NCBI GenBank assembly: GCA_934229335.1
Contig: CAKQDQ010000142.1
Span: forward strand, 1 to 5,889
Reading direction: 5' to 3'
Source: an uncultured Prevotella sp.
GTDB lineage: Bacteria; Bacteroidota; Bacteroidia; Bacteroidales; Bacteroidaceae
Length of the DNA: 5,889 nt
In this document: positions 1 through 5,889 of the stretch, in pieces
Layout: every line of letters starts with the position of its first letter
Numbering within the stretch: the stretch's first letter is position 1
Notes under the pieces: generated by a model
What the model saw: only the letters and a program-made list of their open reading frames with translations
What the model was told of the DNA's origin: nothing
Database searches by the model: none
Made by a program: the position numbers and the translations under genes

Positions 1-2125
1 GCTTTACGAGACGCATATCGCCACCGAAGGCTCCGCCCTTCAGGGTATGTGTGTATGTAGCGGTAGTGATAGGATATGAAGCTGCAGTCGCCTCTGACGG
101 TGCAGAGCCTTGTACCCACGTAGGAGCATTGTCCATATATACATAAGGTGATGCTCCCTCGGCAACGTTCACTGTCATGTCGTTTGTCTCACATGTTGTC
201 ACGATGCCTTCCTTTGCAGAGATGGTGCTACCGTTAGCTACCTCCGTGCGTCCTGTCATGCCGAATGACGGTGGTGCCTGAGTGATGCCTTCCAGTTCAC
301 CGAGGAAGTATGATACGTGAGGTGGCTGGTTATAGCCGCATGGCTCCCACACCATACCGTTACGGTACTGATGGTCATACCACAGTGAGTAGTTGCGCCA
401 CTTGGTTGCTATCGTTGTGGTGTAGATGCGCAGGTTGTTGTCTTCTGTTCTTAGTATGAACTCCTCACGCCAGTCACCGAATATATCGCCCATGAAGCAT
501 GGTGTTGCCTTAGTGCTGTTGTTGGTGAGTGTACCCGTAAACTCCTTCAAGTGTGAAGTACTGCCATACTTAGATATGCTGCCCATGGTGTTGTCACCGC
601 CATTGAATGTCTCTTCGCAGAGGTCACCATCCCAATAGGTACGGAAGTTCATGCCTACACCATCCTTTGTAAGGTTGCCCACCTTCTCTCCTGTTACGAG
701 GCTTATAGCGTCGTCGTGAGCAGAGAAGCCCATGGCACCAGGATAGATATTATTGAAGTTACCAGCTATGGCACGTCCATCATCATTACCACCTGTAGCA
801 CGATGATAAATCTTTGACGTGGTAAGGTCACGATAGTTGTTTGACGGACGGTCTTCGTTACAGAAGAAGCCTTCCTGTCCGTGTGTGTAAGGATCGAAGT
901 CACCGTGGTGCTGAGCGTCACCATGTCCGAGACCTGTTGTAGAGAGTCCCTTACCGTTATCATCGATAACCATTGAGCCCCATACTATCTCGTCACGACC
1001 GTCCCAGTCTACGTCTACGACAGCGTAGTTATGATATCCCTGTCCATACCATGGTGAACCTGCCTGGTTGTTAGTCCACTTCCAACGTGTAGTCAGTTCA
1101 TGAGTCTTCGGGTCTACGTCGAGCGCAATGAACTTATGGCGTGTATATATACCACGACCGAGGAAGATGCTTGGCTTACGACCGTCAAAGTATGGTGCGC
1201 CAAAGAAGAATTTGTTTGAGCGGTGACCGTAACTATCGCCCCATGCCTTAGCAAGGTCTGTCTCGCCTGCCTCCAGTCTCTTCAGTGGGAAGTCGATGCA
1301 CTGGTATGGCACACCCGTCTGACCGTTACAGTAGAGCAGGAACTCATTGCCATAGTGCGTGAACCATTCTATGCTGCCCGCGCTCTTTGGCTCACGATAG
1401 TTGGTCCAGCTGGTGCCGTTCTTGCCGTCTGCGCCTATGGTGTAGGTATCACCGTTAGCATAGTGTATGGTGGCACCCTCACAGAGGCGCATTACTACCT
1501 CTGCCTTTCCGTCGAGATCCCAGTCGTAACCCACGATGTTCTGCTCATTGTTCTGGAAGTCGCCCATGTTAGGACCGCAGTTAACCCACCACAGCACGGT
1601 ACCATCGAGTTTCAGAACTTCAAAGATAGTATACTCTCCGTTGTTGCCTTCTCTGGGGAAAAGGTTTTCAGCCTCCTCCTTGTTGGTGTATTTCAGGAGT
1701 ATCTCTACGACGCCATCACCGTCTACGTCAGCGCAGCAAGCGTCGTTAGGAATCAATGTTGAAGTGATTGACTTGTCGTGCTTAGGCTTAATGTCAAGAT
1801 AGTCATTAGCCCAAACCTTTACGGCGTCACACTTTTTCTGTTCCGTGCCACGTACCACCGCTGCCACTTGATAAGTGCTTGAGGTGCTACCTCCAGCATC
1901 GGTGTAGTTTGACACATTAAGATTTTCTGCAATCTTCGTACCATCACGGTAGAGATTGTACTTTACGTCATAGTACTCCTCACTCTGTATGCGCCAACTT
2001 ACGAACACGCCTTTTGTCGTGTTCACAGCCACTACGCCACGGTCGAGATTATCGACTGAGCGTTGCGCTGAAGCTGACAACGTGAAGAGCATCATAGCAG
2101 AAGCTAATAGAACGTTTTTCTTCAT
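1..2125 (-). CDS. Secreted rhamnogalacturonan lyase, polysaccharide lyase family 11 (3' end cut by the window edge)
   Basis: The frame is open for 708 codons from the ATG at 2123-2125 to the left edge, so the C terminus is missing. Residues 1-20 are a Sec signal peptide: KK start, hydrophobic core, and SASA|Q cleavage site. About residues 22-108 form a fibronectin/Ig-like N-terminal part. The rest to about 610 matches the PL11 (YesW/YesX-type) beta-propeller. Its Asp-rich, calcium-binding type loops are visible: DVDGDG near 133, DWDLDGKAE near 201, DVDWDGRDE near 371 and GDIFGDWREE near 547. The family-typical GLGHGDA is near 398, and the core closes with YNQPPHVSYFLG near 598-609. By family knowledge the enzyme cleaves the Rha-alpha-1,4-GalA bond of rhamnogalacturonan I by beta-elimination, outside the cytoplasm. 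At least 95 further residues follow the core, an extra C-terminal module of unknown type. The gene lies downstream of an acetylesterase acting on the same polymer. The family call is firm; exo or endo mode cannot be told. Confidence 0.93.
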   Translation of the reverse strand, partial: MKKNVLLASAMMLFTLSASAQRSVDNLDRGVVAVNTTKGVFVSWRIQSEEYYDVKYNLYRDGTKIAENLNVSNYTDAGGSTSSTYQVAAVVRGTEQKKCDAVKVWANDYLDIKPKHDKSITSTLIPNDACCADVDGDGVVEILLKYTNKEEAENLFPREGNNGEYTIFEVLKLDGTVLWWVNCGPNMGDFQNNEQNIVGYDWDLDGKAEVVMRLCEGATIHYANGDTYTIGADGKNGTSWTNYREPKSAGSIEWFTHYGNEFLLYCNGQTGVPYQCIDFPLKRLEAGETDLAKAWGDSYGHRSNKFFFGAPYFDGRKPSIFLGRGIYTRHKFIALDVDPKTHELTTRWKWTNNQAGSPWYGQGYHNYAVVDVDWDGRDEIVWGSMVIDDNGKGLSTTGLGHGDAQHHGDFDPYTHGQEGFFCNEDRPSNNYRDLTTSKIYHRATGGNDDGRAIAGNFNNIYPGAMGFSAHDDAISLVTGEKVGNLTKDGVGMNFRTYWDGDLCEETFNGGDNTMGSISKYGSTSHLKEFTGTLTNNSTKATPCFMGDIFGDWREEFILRTEDNNLRIYTTTIATKWRNYSLWYDHQYRNGMVWEPCGYNQPPHVSYFLGELEGITQAPPSFGMTGRTEVANGSTISAKEGIVTTCETNDMTVNVAEGASPYVYMDNAPTWVQGSAPSEATAASYPITTATYTHTLKGGAFGGDMRLVK

Positions 2126-2129
2126 GTGA

Positions 2130-2154
2130 TAGATATTTGTTATGTTAGATATTT
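2130..2154. repeat. Short direct repeat in the lyase leader
   Basis: The 9-mer TAGATATTT occurs at 2130-2138 and again at 2146-2154, 16 bp apart. On the lyase mRNA strand this reads AAATATCTA twice, the nearer copy ending 4 bases before the ATG. The segment is A/T-rich and has no Shine-Dalgarno sequence, as is usual in Bacteroidota. The repeat could affect translation start or be low-complexity chance. Confidence 0.35.
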
Positions 2155-2168
2155 TGTTAGTTTGTTTA

Positions 2169-2231
2169 CTATCTAATCGCAGTGCGAAAGGGACGTTATC
2201 GCATCGTCATCTCTATCTAATCGCAGTGCGA
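2169..2231. repeat. 19-bp perfect direct repeat with internal dyad, upstream of the lyase gene
   Basis: CTATCTAATCGCAGTGCGA occurs at 2169-2187 and 2213-2231, with identical bases and a 44-bp period (about four helical turns). Each copy contains the odd-centred dyad TCGCA-G-TGCGA. A third, inverted partial copy (TTCGCACTG, 2281-2289) lies further from the lyase start. An exact 19-bp repeat in a 272-base gap is unlikely by chance. A pair of operator sites, or a leader RNA with alternative pairings, are both possible. No regulator gene is visible in the window. Confidence 0.6.
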
Positions 2232-2275
2232 TTTGGGTGCTATTACAATGGTACTGTTTTCTAATTAAACGTCGT

Positions 2276-2297
2276 AGTGCTTCGCACTGTTTTTTTT
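2276..2297 (+). terminator. Hairpin followed by T8, terminator-like on the plus strand
   Basis: AGTGC (2276-2280), loop TTC and GCACT (2284-2288) form a 5-bp perfect stem, extendable by two G-U wobble pairs. After one G come eight T at 2290-2297. This is the layout of an intrinsic terminator for plus-strand transcripts, yet both flanking genes are on the minus strand. It could stop antisense transcription. Alternatively the hairpin arm may simply be the inverted third copy of the neighbouring repeat. The short stem makes the call weak. Confidence 0.35.
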
Positions 2298-2301
2298 AAC
2301 G

Positions 2302-2340
2302 TTAATCTCCATTAATCTGACATTAATCTCTCATTAATTT
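2302..2340. repeat. Four helically phased TTAATCT-like units
   Basis: TTAATCT lies at 2302-2308, 2312-2318 and 2323-2329, and a degenerate TTAATTT at 2334-2340; the starts are 10, 11 and 11 bp apart. On the lyase strand the units read roughly AGATTAATG. One-turn spacing places every unit on the same face of the helix, as expected for cooperative binding of a regulator or for bent DNA. The cluster is about 180-215 bp before the lyase start and 58-96 bp beyond the acetylesterase stop. Confidence 0.5.
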
Positions 2341-2356
2341 TTCTTATCAACAAGCG

Positions 2357-2373
2357 ATGTATATTAGATACAT
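2357..2373. repeat. Perfect 6-bp inverted repeat just after the acetylesterase gene
   Basis: ATGTAT (2357-2362) and ATACAT (2368-2373) flank a 5-base spacer. A weaker TTCA-4-TGAA dyad adjoins it at 2374-2385. Reading on the minus strand these are the first structures after the acetylesterase stop codon. They are A/T-rich and have no following T-run, so they are a poor intrinsic terminator. They could be an RNA 3'-end stabiliser or a protein site. Confidence 0.35.
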
Positions 2374-2397
2374 TTCAGTAATGAATTATATTAGCAA

Positions 2398-3645
2398 TCA
2401 ATTACCGTCGGGTTTCTTACCATCATAAAGTGGTGCTTGCGGCCAGTAGAACGTCTGCCAATTGTCTGGGGTTGCAGGATTAAAGTCCGTCCAGTCGGCA
2501 CTGAGCCAGCCATCGGCAAGGAGACCGTTCTGCTTCATGCCCATAACTACGAGTTTCGCTACTTCGTATGCTCCGAAGGGGTTGAAGTGTGTATTATCGG
2601 CAAATACCTTTTCCTGCCAAGGGAATGTTCCGAGTGGATAATGAACCAAGAGATGCTTTGAACCTTCGTTGCCCATGGTCTCGAAGAGTGTCTTCGTCTC
2701 TTTGTTAAGGTCTATCAAGGGCACATTCTCTCGCTGAGCAACGGCACGCATGGCGTCAGGGAAATCTCCATGGGTATTGCGCAAGGTGCCATCTTTCTCG
2801 AAGAAACGACGTTGCGTAGGGGTGCAGAATATTATCTTGCCCTGTTTCTCTCGCACACGATCAACAAATTTCTTTAGTGCCACGGTGTAATGATACCATG
2901 CTCCCGTGCCTGGACCTTTCTCTTTCTCGTCGTTATGACCAAACTCGCAGAACACATAGTCGCCAGGCTTTATCACAGAGAGTATCTTGTCAAGGCGACC
3001 TTGTGCCATGAAGGACGACGCTGTGAGTCCACTCTCACCGTAATTTGCAACACATACCTTATCTGTTAACCAGCGTGGTACCATCTGTCCCCATGATGCC
3101 CATGGCTCACGACCTTGGTCTACCACTGTGGAGTTGCCACAGAGGAAGAATGTTACGGCAGTAGTATCTTTTTCTATCTCAATAGAACGAACGGCAGGAG
3201 CCGCGCCATTGAACTCTAACGTCAGTTTGTCGTCCCACGTCATGCTGCCCACTTCGCTTTTCTTTATGCGCACCTTACCGCCTCCGTTGATTTCGGGTGT
3301 GCGCTTATTAACATTAAAAATGAGCGTTTGAAATTGTCCTTTGCGTGTCACACACTTACCTGTCATCATACGGCGTGACTCTGCACGCACTACTGTTTCT
3401 GCCGCATATTTCTTGCTACCCAGCTCTACCGTCACGCGATAATTACCATCAGGCACTTTTACAGAGAAATAGAAAGGCTTGGTGACAGGCTTCTTACCCG
3501 TGAGGTTAGGGGCTTCAACAATATCGAAGCCATATCCCTTAGCATCGTCATAGACTGGCATTGTCTTAGTAAGGTCATACTTTACAGCCCCTACCCTGCC
3601 CACGACAAGGAGCAATGCAAGTAGCATTACGTTTCTTAATTTCAT
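2398..3645 (-). CDS. Secreted rhamnogalacturonan acetylesterase, CE12-type SGNH hydrolase
   Basis: This is a complete 415-residue protein starting at the ATG at 3643-3645. Residues 1-20 form a signal peptide, with likely cleavage after GRVGA. About residues 22-160 are a beta-rich N-terminal domain (GYGFDIV, VPDGNYRVTVELG) resembling the galactose-binding-like modules found on Bacteroidota CE12 enzymes. The SGNH hydrolase domain follows. Block I is CGNSTVVD with the putative nucleophile Ser172, block II is NYGESG with Gly203, block III is FGHND with Asn238, and block V is DNTHFNPFGA with Asp350 and His353, so the catalytic set is complete. By family knowledge it removes acetyl groups from galacturonic acid in rhamnogalacturonan I, which unblocks lyases. 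The next gene on the strand is a PL11 lyase for the same polymer, which supports this substrate over other SGNH esterase substrates. The tail is rich in Trp and Tyr. Block I carries Asn where classical SGNH enzymes have Asp (GDS). Confidence 0.9.
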   Translation of the reverse strand: MKLRNVMLLALLLVVGRVGAVKYDLTKTMPVYDDAKGYGFDIVEAPNLTGKKPVTKPFYFSVKVPDGNYRVTVELGSKKYAAETVVRAESRRMMTGKCVTRKGQFQTLIFNVNKRTPEINGGGKVRIKKSEVGSMTWDDKLTLEFNGAAPAVRSIEIEKDTTAVTFFLCGNSTVVDQGREPWASWGQMVPRWLTDKVCVANYGESGLTASSFMAQGRLDKILSVIKPGDYVFCEFGHNDEKEKGPGTGAWYHYTVALKKFVDRVREKQGKIIFCTPTQRRFFEKDGTLRNTHGDFPDAMRAVAQRENVPLIDLNKETKTLFETMGNEGSKHLLVHYPLGTFPWQEKVFADNTHFNPFGAYEVAKLVVMGMKQNGLLADGWLSADWTDFNPATPDNWQTFYWPQAPLYDGKKPDGN

Positions 3646-3722
3646 AATATTGTATAGTTAGTTATAAAGTTTGATGTCAGTCAGCACGATAAGCACACGA
3701 GCACGTTTGCGTTATTGCGATG

Positions 3723-3730
3723 CAAATTTA
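3723..3730 (-). promoter_or_regulatory. Candidate -7 promoter element for the acetylesterase gene
   Basis: On the minus strand the sequence is TAAATTTG, an exact match to the Bacteroidota -7 consensus TAnnTTTG. It lies about 78 bases before the acetylesterase ATG, which would give a leader of roughly 70 bases. I see no TTTG/TTG -33 element at the usual distance of about 19-21 bases, so the call rests on the -7 box alone. The leader holds three GCAC-containing units (3683-3706) 8-9 bp apart. Confidence 0.45.
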
Positions 3731-3826
3731 CTAATTTTATTTTATAGATGTATAGACATTAGGCAGATATTTCAGCAAAAAACGAAAAAAAATGTAAGAA
3801 AAGTACGGAATTGAGATTATTTTTAT

Positions 3827-3835
3827 TATTTTTGC
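3827..3835 (+). promoter_or_regulatory. Candidate -7 promoter element for sppA-lpxK
   Basis: TATTTTTGC matches the Bacteroidota -7 consensus TAnnTTTG plus a pyrimidine. It ends 22 bases before the sppA ATG, so transcription would start close to 3841 and leave a leader of under 20 bases. No convincing -33 box lies at standard spacing; a TTG at 3811-3813 is too close. A-tracts at 3777-3782 and 3785-3792 upstream could bend the DNA or act like an UP element. Confidence 0.5.
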
Positions 3836-3857
3836 AACAAGTTTCATCATCACTTAT

Positions 3858-5645
3858 ATGCGACAATTCTTAAAAACCACTTTAGCAACCTTCACGGGAT
3901 GCACAATATTTTTCATTAGCTTAACCTTGCTGGCTGCCATTGCCATCACAGCCATCATGGTTTCTGAGTCTACCGACACGTTAGAAGTTAAGGACAACAG
4001 CGTGCTTGTAGTCAACCTTTCTGGCGACATAGTTGAACATAAAACGGACAATTCGTTTAAGGCCCTGATGGACGACAGTGGTATGCAACAGGGACTTGAC
4101 GACATTGTGGGAGCCATTGACAAGGCGGCAGCATCAAAGGAGATAAAGGCAATATACATTGAAGCTGGCATCACAAGCACTGACTATGCGTCTCTGCAAG
4201 AGATAAGGCAGGCATTGGAACGTGCCAAGGCGAAGAAGAAAATTATTGTCAGTTATGCCAAGGAATATACGCAGGGCGCATACTACGTTTGCTCTGTTGC
4301 CGACAAAGTATGGATTAACCCATCTGGAATGCTCGACATTCACGGTCTGGCAGCACAGCCTATGTATCTAAAGGATTTGCTCGCCAAGTTTGGAGTGAAG
4401 ATGACGGTGGTAAAGGTGGGCAAGTTCAAGAGTGCTACGGAGGAATATACGGAGGAGAAGATGAGCGACGCCAACCGCGAACAGGTAACGCGATATATCA
4501 GCGGTATATGGGACGAGGTGGCTGAAGCGATAAGCAAGGGACGCGGCATAAGCAAGGCGGAGGTAAACCGTTGCGCTGACGATATGTCTGTAATACAGAA
4601 CACGGCTTACCTACTGAAACACAAGCTGATAGACAAGACTATGTATGCTGAGGAGGTTAAGACGGAGATGAAGAAACTGCTCGGCATCAATAGCGATAAG
4701 GAGATTGACCAAATAACTTGCAGTGAGCTGAACAACAGTACTTACGGCAGTAAGGAAGACGACCGAAAGATTGCCATCTACTACTGTGAAGGCTCAATAG
4801 TAAGGGCACCAGAGGCTGGCATACTTAATGGAAACGAGAGCGGAATAGTAAGCCCTACCGTGATGAAAGACCTTGAGACTTTAGCTAAGGACAATGATAT
4901 CAAGGCAGTGGTACTGCGCATTAACTCTGGTGGTGGCGACGCCTTCGCGTCTGAAGAGATTTGGCACGCCATAAAGACACTAAAGGGAAAGAAGCCTGTC
5001 GTGGTGTCAATGGGTGGCGCGGCAGCGTCTGGAGCATACTATATGTCGTGTGTTTCGTCTTACATCATGGCACAACCTACCACGCTGACGGGCTCTATCG
5101 GTATCTTCGGAGTATTCCCTGACGCCAGCAACCTTATGACACAGAAGCTTGGCATAAAGTTTGATAATGTTAAGACAAACAAACACTCTGACTTCAATTT
5201 TGCACAAACGGCGCGTCCTTTCAACGCTGAGGAGGTGGCTATGTTGCAACAATATATAAACAACGGCTATGAACTGTTCTGTAAACGTGTGGCGGACGGT
5301 AGACGCTTGCCTATCAGTAAGGTTAAGGAAATAGCAGAAGGACGTGTATGGCTGGGATCTGACGCTGTAAAGATTGGTCTGGTTGACGGTATCGGTGGCA
5401 TCAACGACGCCATAGCAAAGGCTGCACAACTGGCGAAGATAAAGAGTTATGAAACGATTGCGTACCCAGAACCAAGCGACTGGCTGACGCAACTGACGGA
5501 GACTGTCAGCGGTAATGGCAATAACCTCGACGAACAGTTACGTGCAACCCTCGGTGCCTACTACGAGCCATTCGTCATGGTACGCAACATACAGCAACAG
5601 AGTCCGATACAGGCACGTTGCCCTATCGTATTGACAGTAAAATAG
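3858..5645 (+). CDS. sppA: Signal peptide peptidase SppA, 67K type (serine protease family S49)
   Basis: This is a complete 595-residue protein, close to the 618 residues of E. coli SppA. One hydrophobic segment at about 13-35 anchors it in the inner membrane, and the rest should face the periplasm. It has the tandem two-domain S49 layout. The N-terminal domain (about 45-260) carries VGKFKSA with Lys191, which aligns with the E. coli general base Lys209. The C-terminal domain (about 303-530) has the RINSGGG stretch near 354-360 and GGAAASGAYY with the nucleophile Ser391, which aligns with E. coli Ser409. TGSIG follows near 411. By family knowledge SppA degrades signal peptides left in the membrane after secretion. 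The ATG at 3858 fits the start of the membrane anchor and the TAnnTTTG element just upstream. lpxK follows after 7 bases, so the two are probably co-transcribed. Confidence 0.96.
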   Translation: MRQFLKTTLATFTGCTIFFISLTLLAAIAITAIMVSESTDTLEVKDNSVLVVNLSGDIVEHKTDNSFKALMDDSGMQQGLDDIVGAIDKAAASKEIKAIYIEAGITSTDYASLQEIRQALERAKAKKKIIVSYAKEYTQGAYYVCSVADKVWINPSGMLDIHGLAAQPMYLKDLLAKFGVKMTVVKVGKFKSATEEYTEEKMSDANREQVTRYISGIWDEVAEAISKGRGISKAEVNRCADDMSVIQNTAYLLKHKLIDKTMYAEEVKTEMKKLLGINSDKEIDQITCSELNNSTYGSKEDDRKIAIYYCEGSIVRAPEAGILNGNESGIVSPTVMKDLETLAKDNDIKAVVLRINSGGGDAFASEEIWHAIKTLKGKKPVVVSMGGAAASGAYYMSCVSSYIMAQPTTLTGSIGIFGVFPDASNLMTQKLGIKFDNVKTNKHSDFNFAQTARPFNAEEVAMLQQYINNGYELFCKRVADGRRLPISKVKEIAEGRVWLGSDAVKIGLVDGIGGINDAIAKAAQLAKIKSYETIAYPEPSDWLTQLTETVSGNGNNLDEQLRATLGAYYEPFVMVRNIQQQSPIQARCPIVLTVK

Positions 5646-5652
5646 AAAAGAC

Positions 5653-5889
5653 ATGGAAGGCGACTTTATCAAGATAAATAAATGGTTACTGCCGCTGTCG
5701 TGGCTATATGGCTTTGGTGTGTACATACGCAACCTTCTCTTCGACGCTAACATTCTGAAGAGCAGAAGTTTCGACGTACCTGTTATCGCCGTGGGTAACA
5801 TTACTGTTGGTGGTTCGGGCAAAACGCCACACGTGGAGTATATTGTCAGACTGCTACACAACCGCATCAAGGTGGCTGTACTGAGTCGC
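5653..5889 (+). CDS. lpxK: Tetraacyldisaccharide 4'-kinase LpxK (N-terminal 79 residues; cut by the window edge)
   Basis: The frame is open for 79 codons from the ATG at 5653 to the right edge. By family knowledge LpxK transfers the ATP gamma-phosphate to the 4' position of the tetraacyldisaccharide 1-phosphate intermediate, making lipid IVA at the inner face of the inner membrane. The LpxK signature is plain: VIAVGNITVGGSGKTPH at about 44-60, including the Walker A segment GGSGKT with Lys57. The preceding hydrophobic and aromatic segment (WLLPLSWLYGFGVYIRNLLF, 11-30) matches the amphipathic N-terminal membrane helix of the family. The start lies 7 bases after the sppA stop, which suggests one transcript and possibly translational coupling. 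The catalytic Asp and the C-terminal half lie outside the window. The long arm of the protein cannot be assessed. Confidence 0.95.
   Translation, partial: MEGDFIKINKWLLPLSWLYGFGVYIRNLLFDANILKSRSFDVPVIAVGNITVGGSGKTPHVEYIVRLLHNRIKVAVLSR

Noticed and set aside
426..638. 70-codon plus-strand frame opposite the lyase
   Set aside because: It is an antisense shadow with no start context or domain.
1223..1762. 179-codon open frame on the plus strand
   Set aside because: It lies entirely antisense to the PL11 lyase, whose frame has clear family motifs through this stretch. The antisense product has no recognisable domain.
2246..2253. TACCATTG on the minus strand as a lyase promoter -7 box
   Set aside because: It has one mismatch to TAnnTTTG in the core and no -33 element, so it is too weak to list as a promoter.
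2169..2340. CRISPR-like or tandem mobile repeat
   Set aside because: There are only two full copies of the 19-mer, the spacers are unequal, and there are no cas genes, terminal inverted repeats or transposase.
2437..2661. 74-codon plus-strand frame opposite the acetylesterase
   Set aside because: It is antisense to a gene with a complete catalytic motif set, and its product looks like no known protein.
3888..3905. Possible lipobox Cys15 (FTGC) in SppA
   Set aside because: The -3 residue is Phe and the Cys sits at the start of the hydrophobic segment, not its end. SppA is a membrane-anchored protease rather than a lipoprotein.
5007..5492. 161-codon minus-strand frame inside sppA
   Set aside because: It overlaps the catalytic domain of SppA on the opposite strand; the Cys- and Arg-rich product is typical of a shadow frame.
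5538..5870. 110-codon minus-strand frame across the sppA-lpxK junction
   Set aside because: Both sense genes are well supported here, and the antisense frame has no domain or promoter.

Overview
The window looks like chromosomal DNA from a Bacteroidota organism, most likely Prevotella or a close Bacteroidales relative. Three things suggest this. The genes are a rhamnogalacturonan lyase, a rhamnogalacturonan acetylesterase, an SppA and an LpxK of the kinds common in gut and rumen Bacteroidales. None of the starts has a clear purine-rich Shine-Dalgarno sequence; the leaders are A/T-rich instead. TAnnTTTG elements, the Bacteroidota -7 promoter motif, lie upstream of two genes. The genus is an inference and not proven here.

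The left part (about 1-3645, minus strand) is a small pectin-degradation module. Reading leftward, it has a secreted CE12-type rhamnogalacturonan acetylesterase (2398-3645), a 272-base gap, and then a secreted PL11 rhamnogalacturonan lyase (start at 2125) that runs off the left edge after 708 codons. The two activities fit together: the esterase removes acetyl groups from the galacturonic acid of rhamnogalacturonan I, and the lyase then cleaves the exposed backbone by beta-elimination. No SusC/SusD pair or regulator gene is visible, so any larger polysaccharide utilisation locus would lie further left.

The gap between the two pectin genes (2126-2397) is the most structured non-coding part of the window. 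It holds a 19-bp direct repeat with a third, inverted partial copy, a hairpin followed by eight T (reading on the plus strand), a run of four TTAATCT-like units spaced 10-11 bp apart, and a perfect 6-bp inverted repeat. These look like regulatory architecture in front of the lyase gene, but their function cannot be read from sequence alone.

The right part (3858-5889, plus strand) is housekeeping envelope biology: a full-length signal peptide peptidase SppA followed 7 bases later by the start of LpxK, the lipid A 4'-kinase, cut by the right edge. The 212-base intergenic region at 3646-3857 separates the divergent catabolic and core units and contains a TAnnTTTG element pointing each way.

I found no CRISPR array, insertion sequence, tRNA, rRNA or defence system, and no convincing undescribed multi-gene system. 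The best leads are the repeats in the lyase leader and the C-terminal extension of the lyase.
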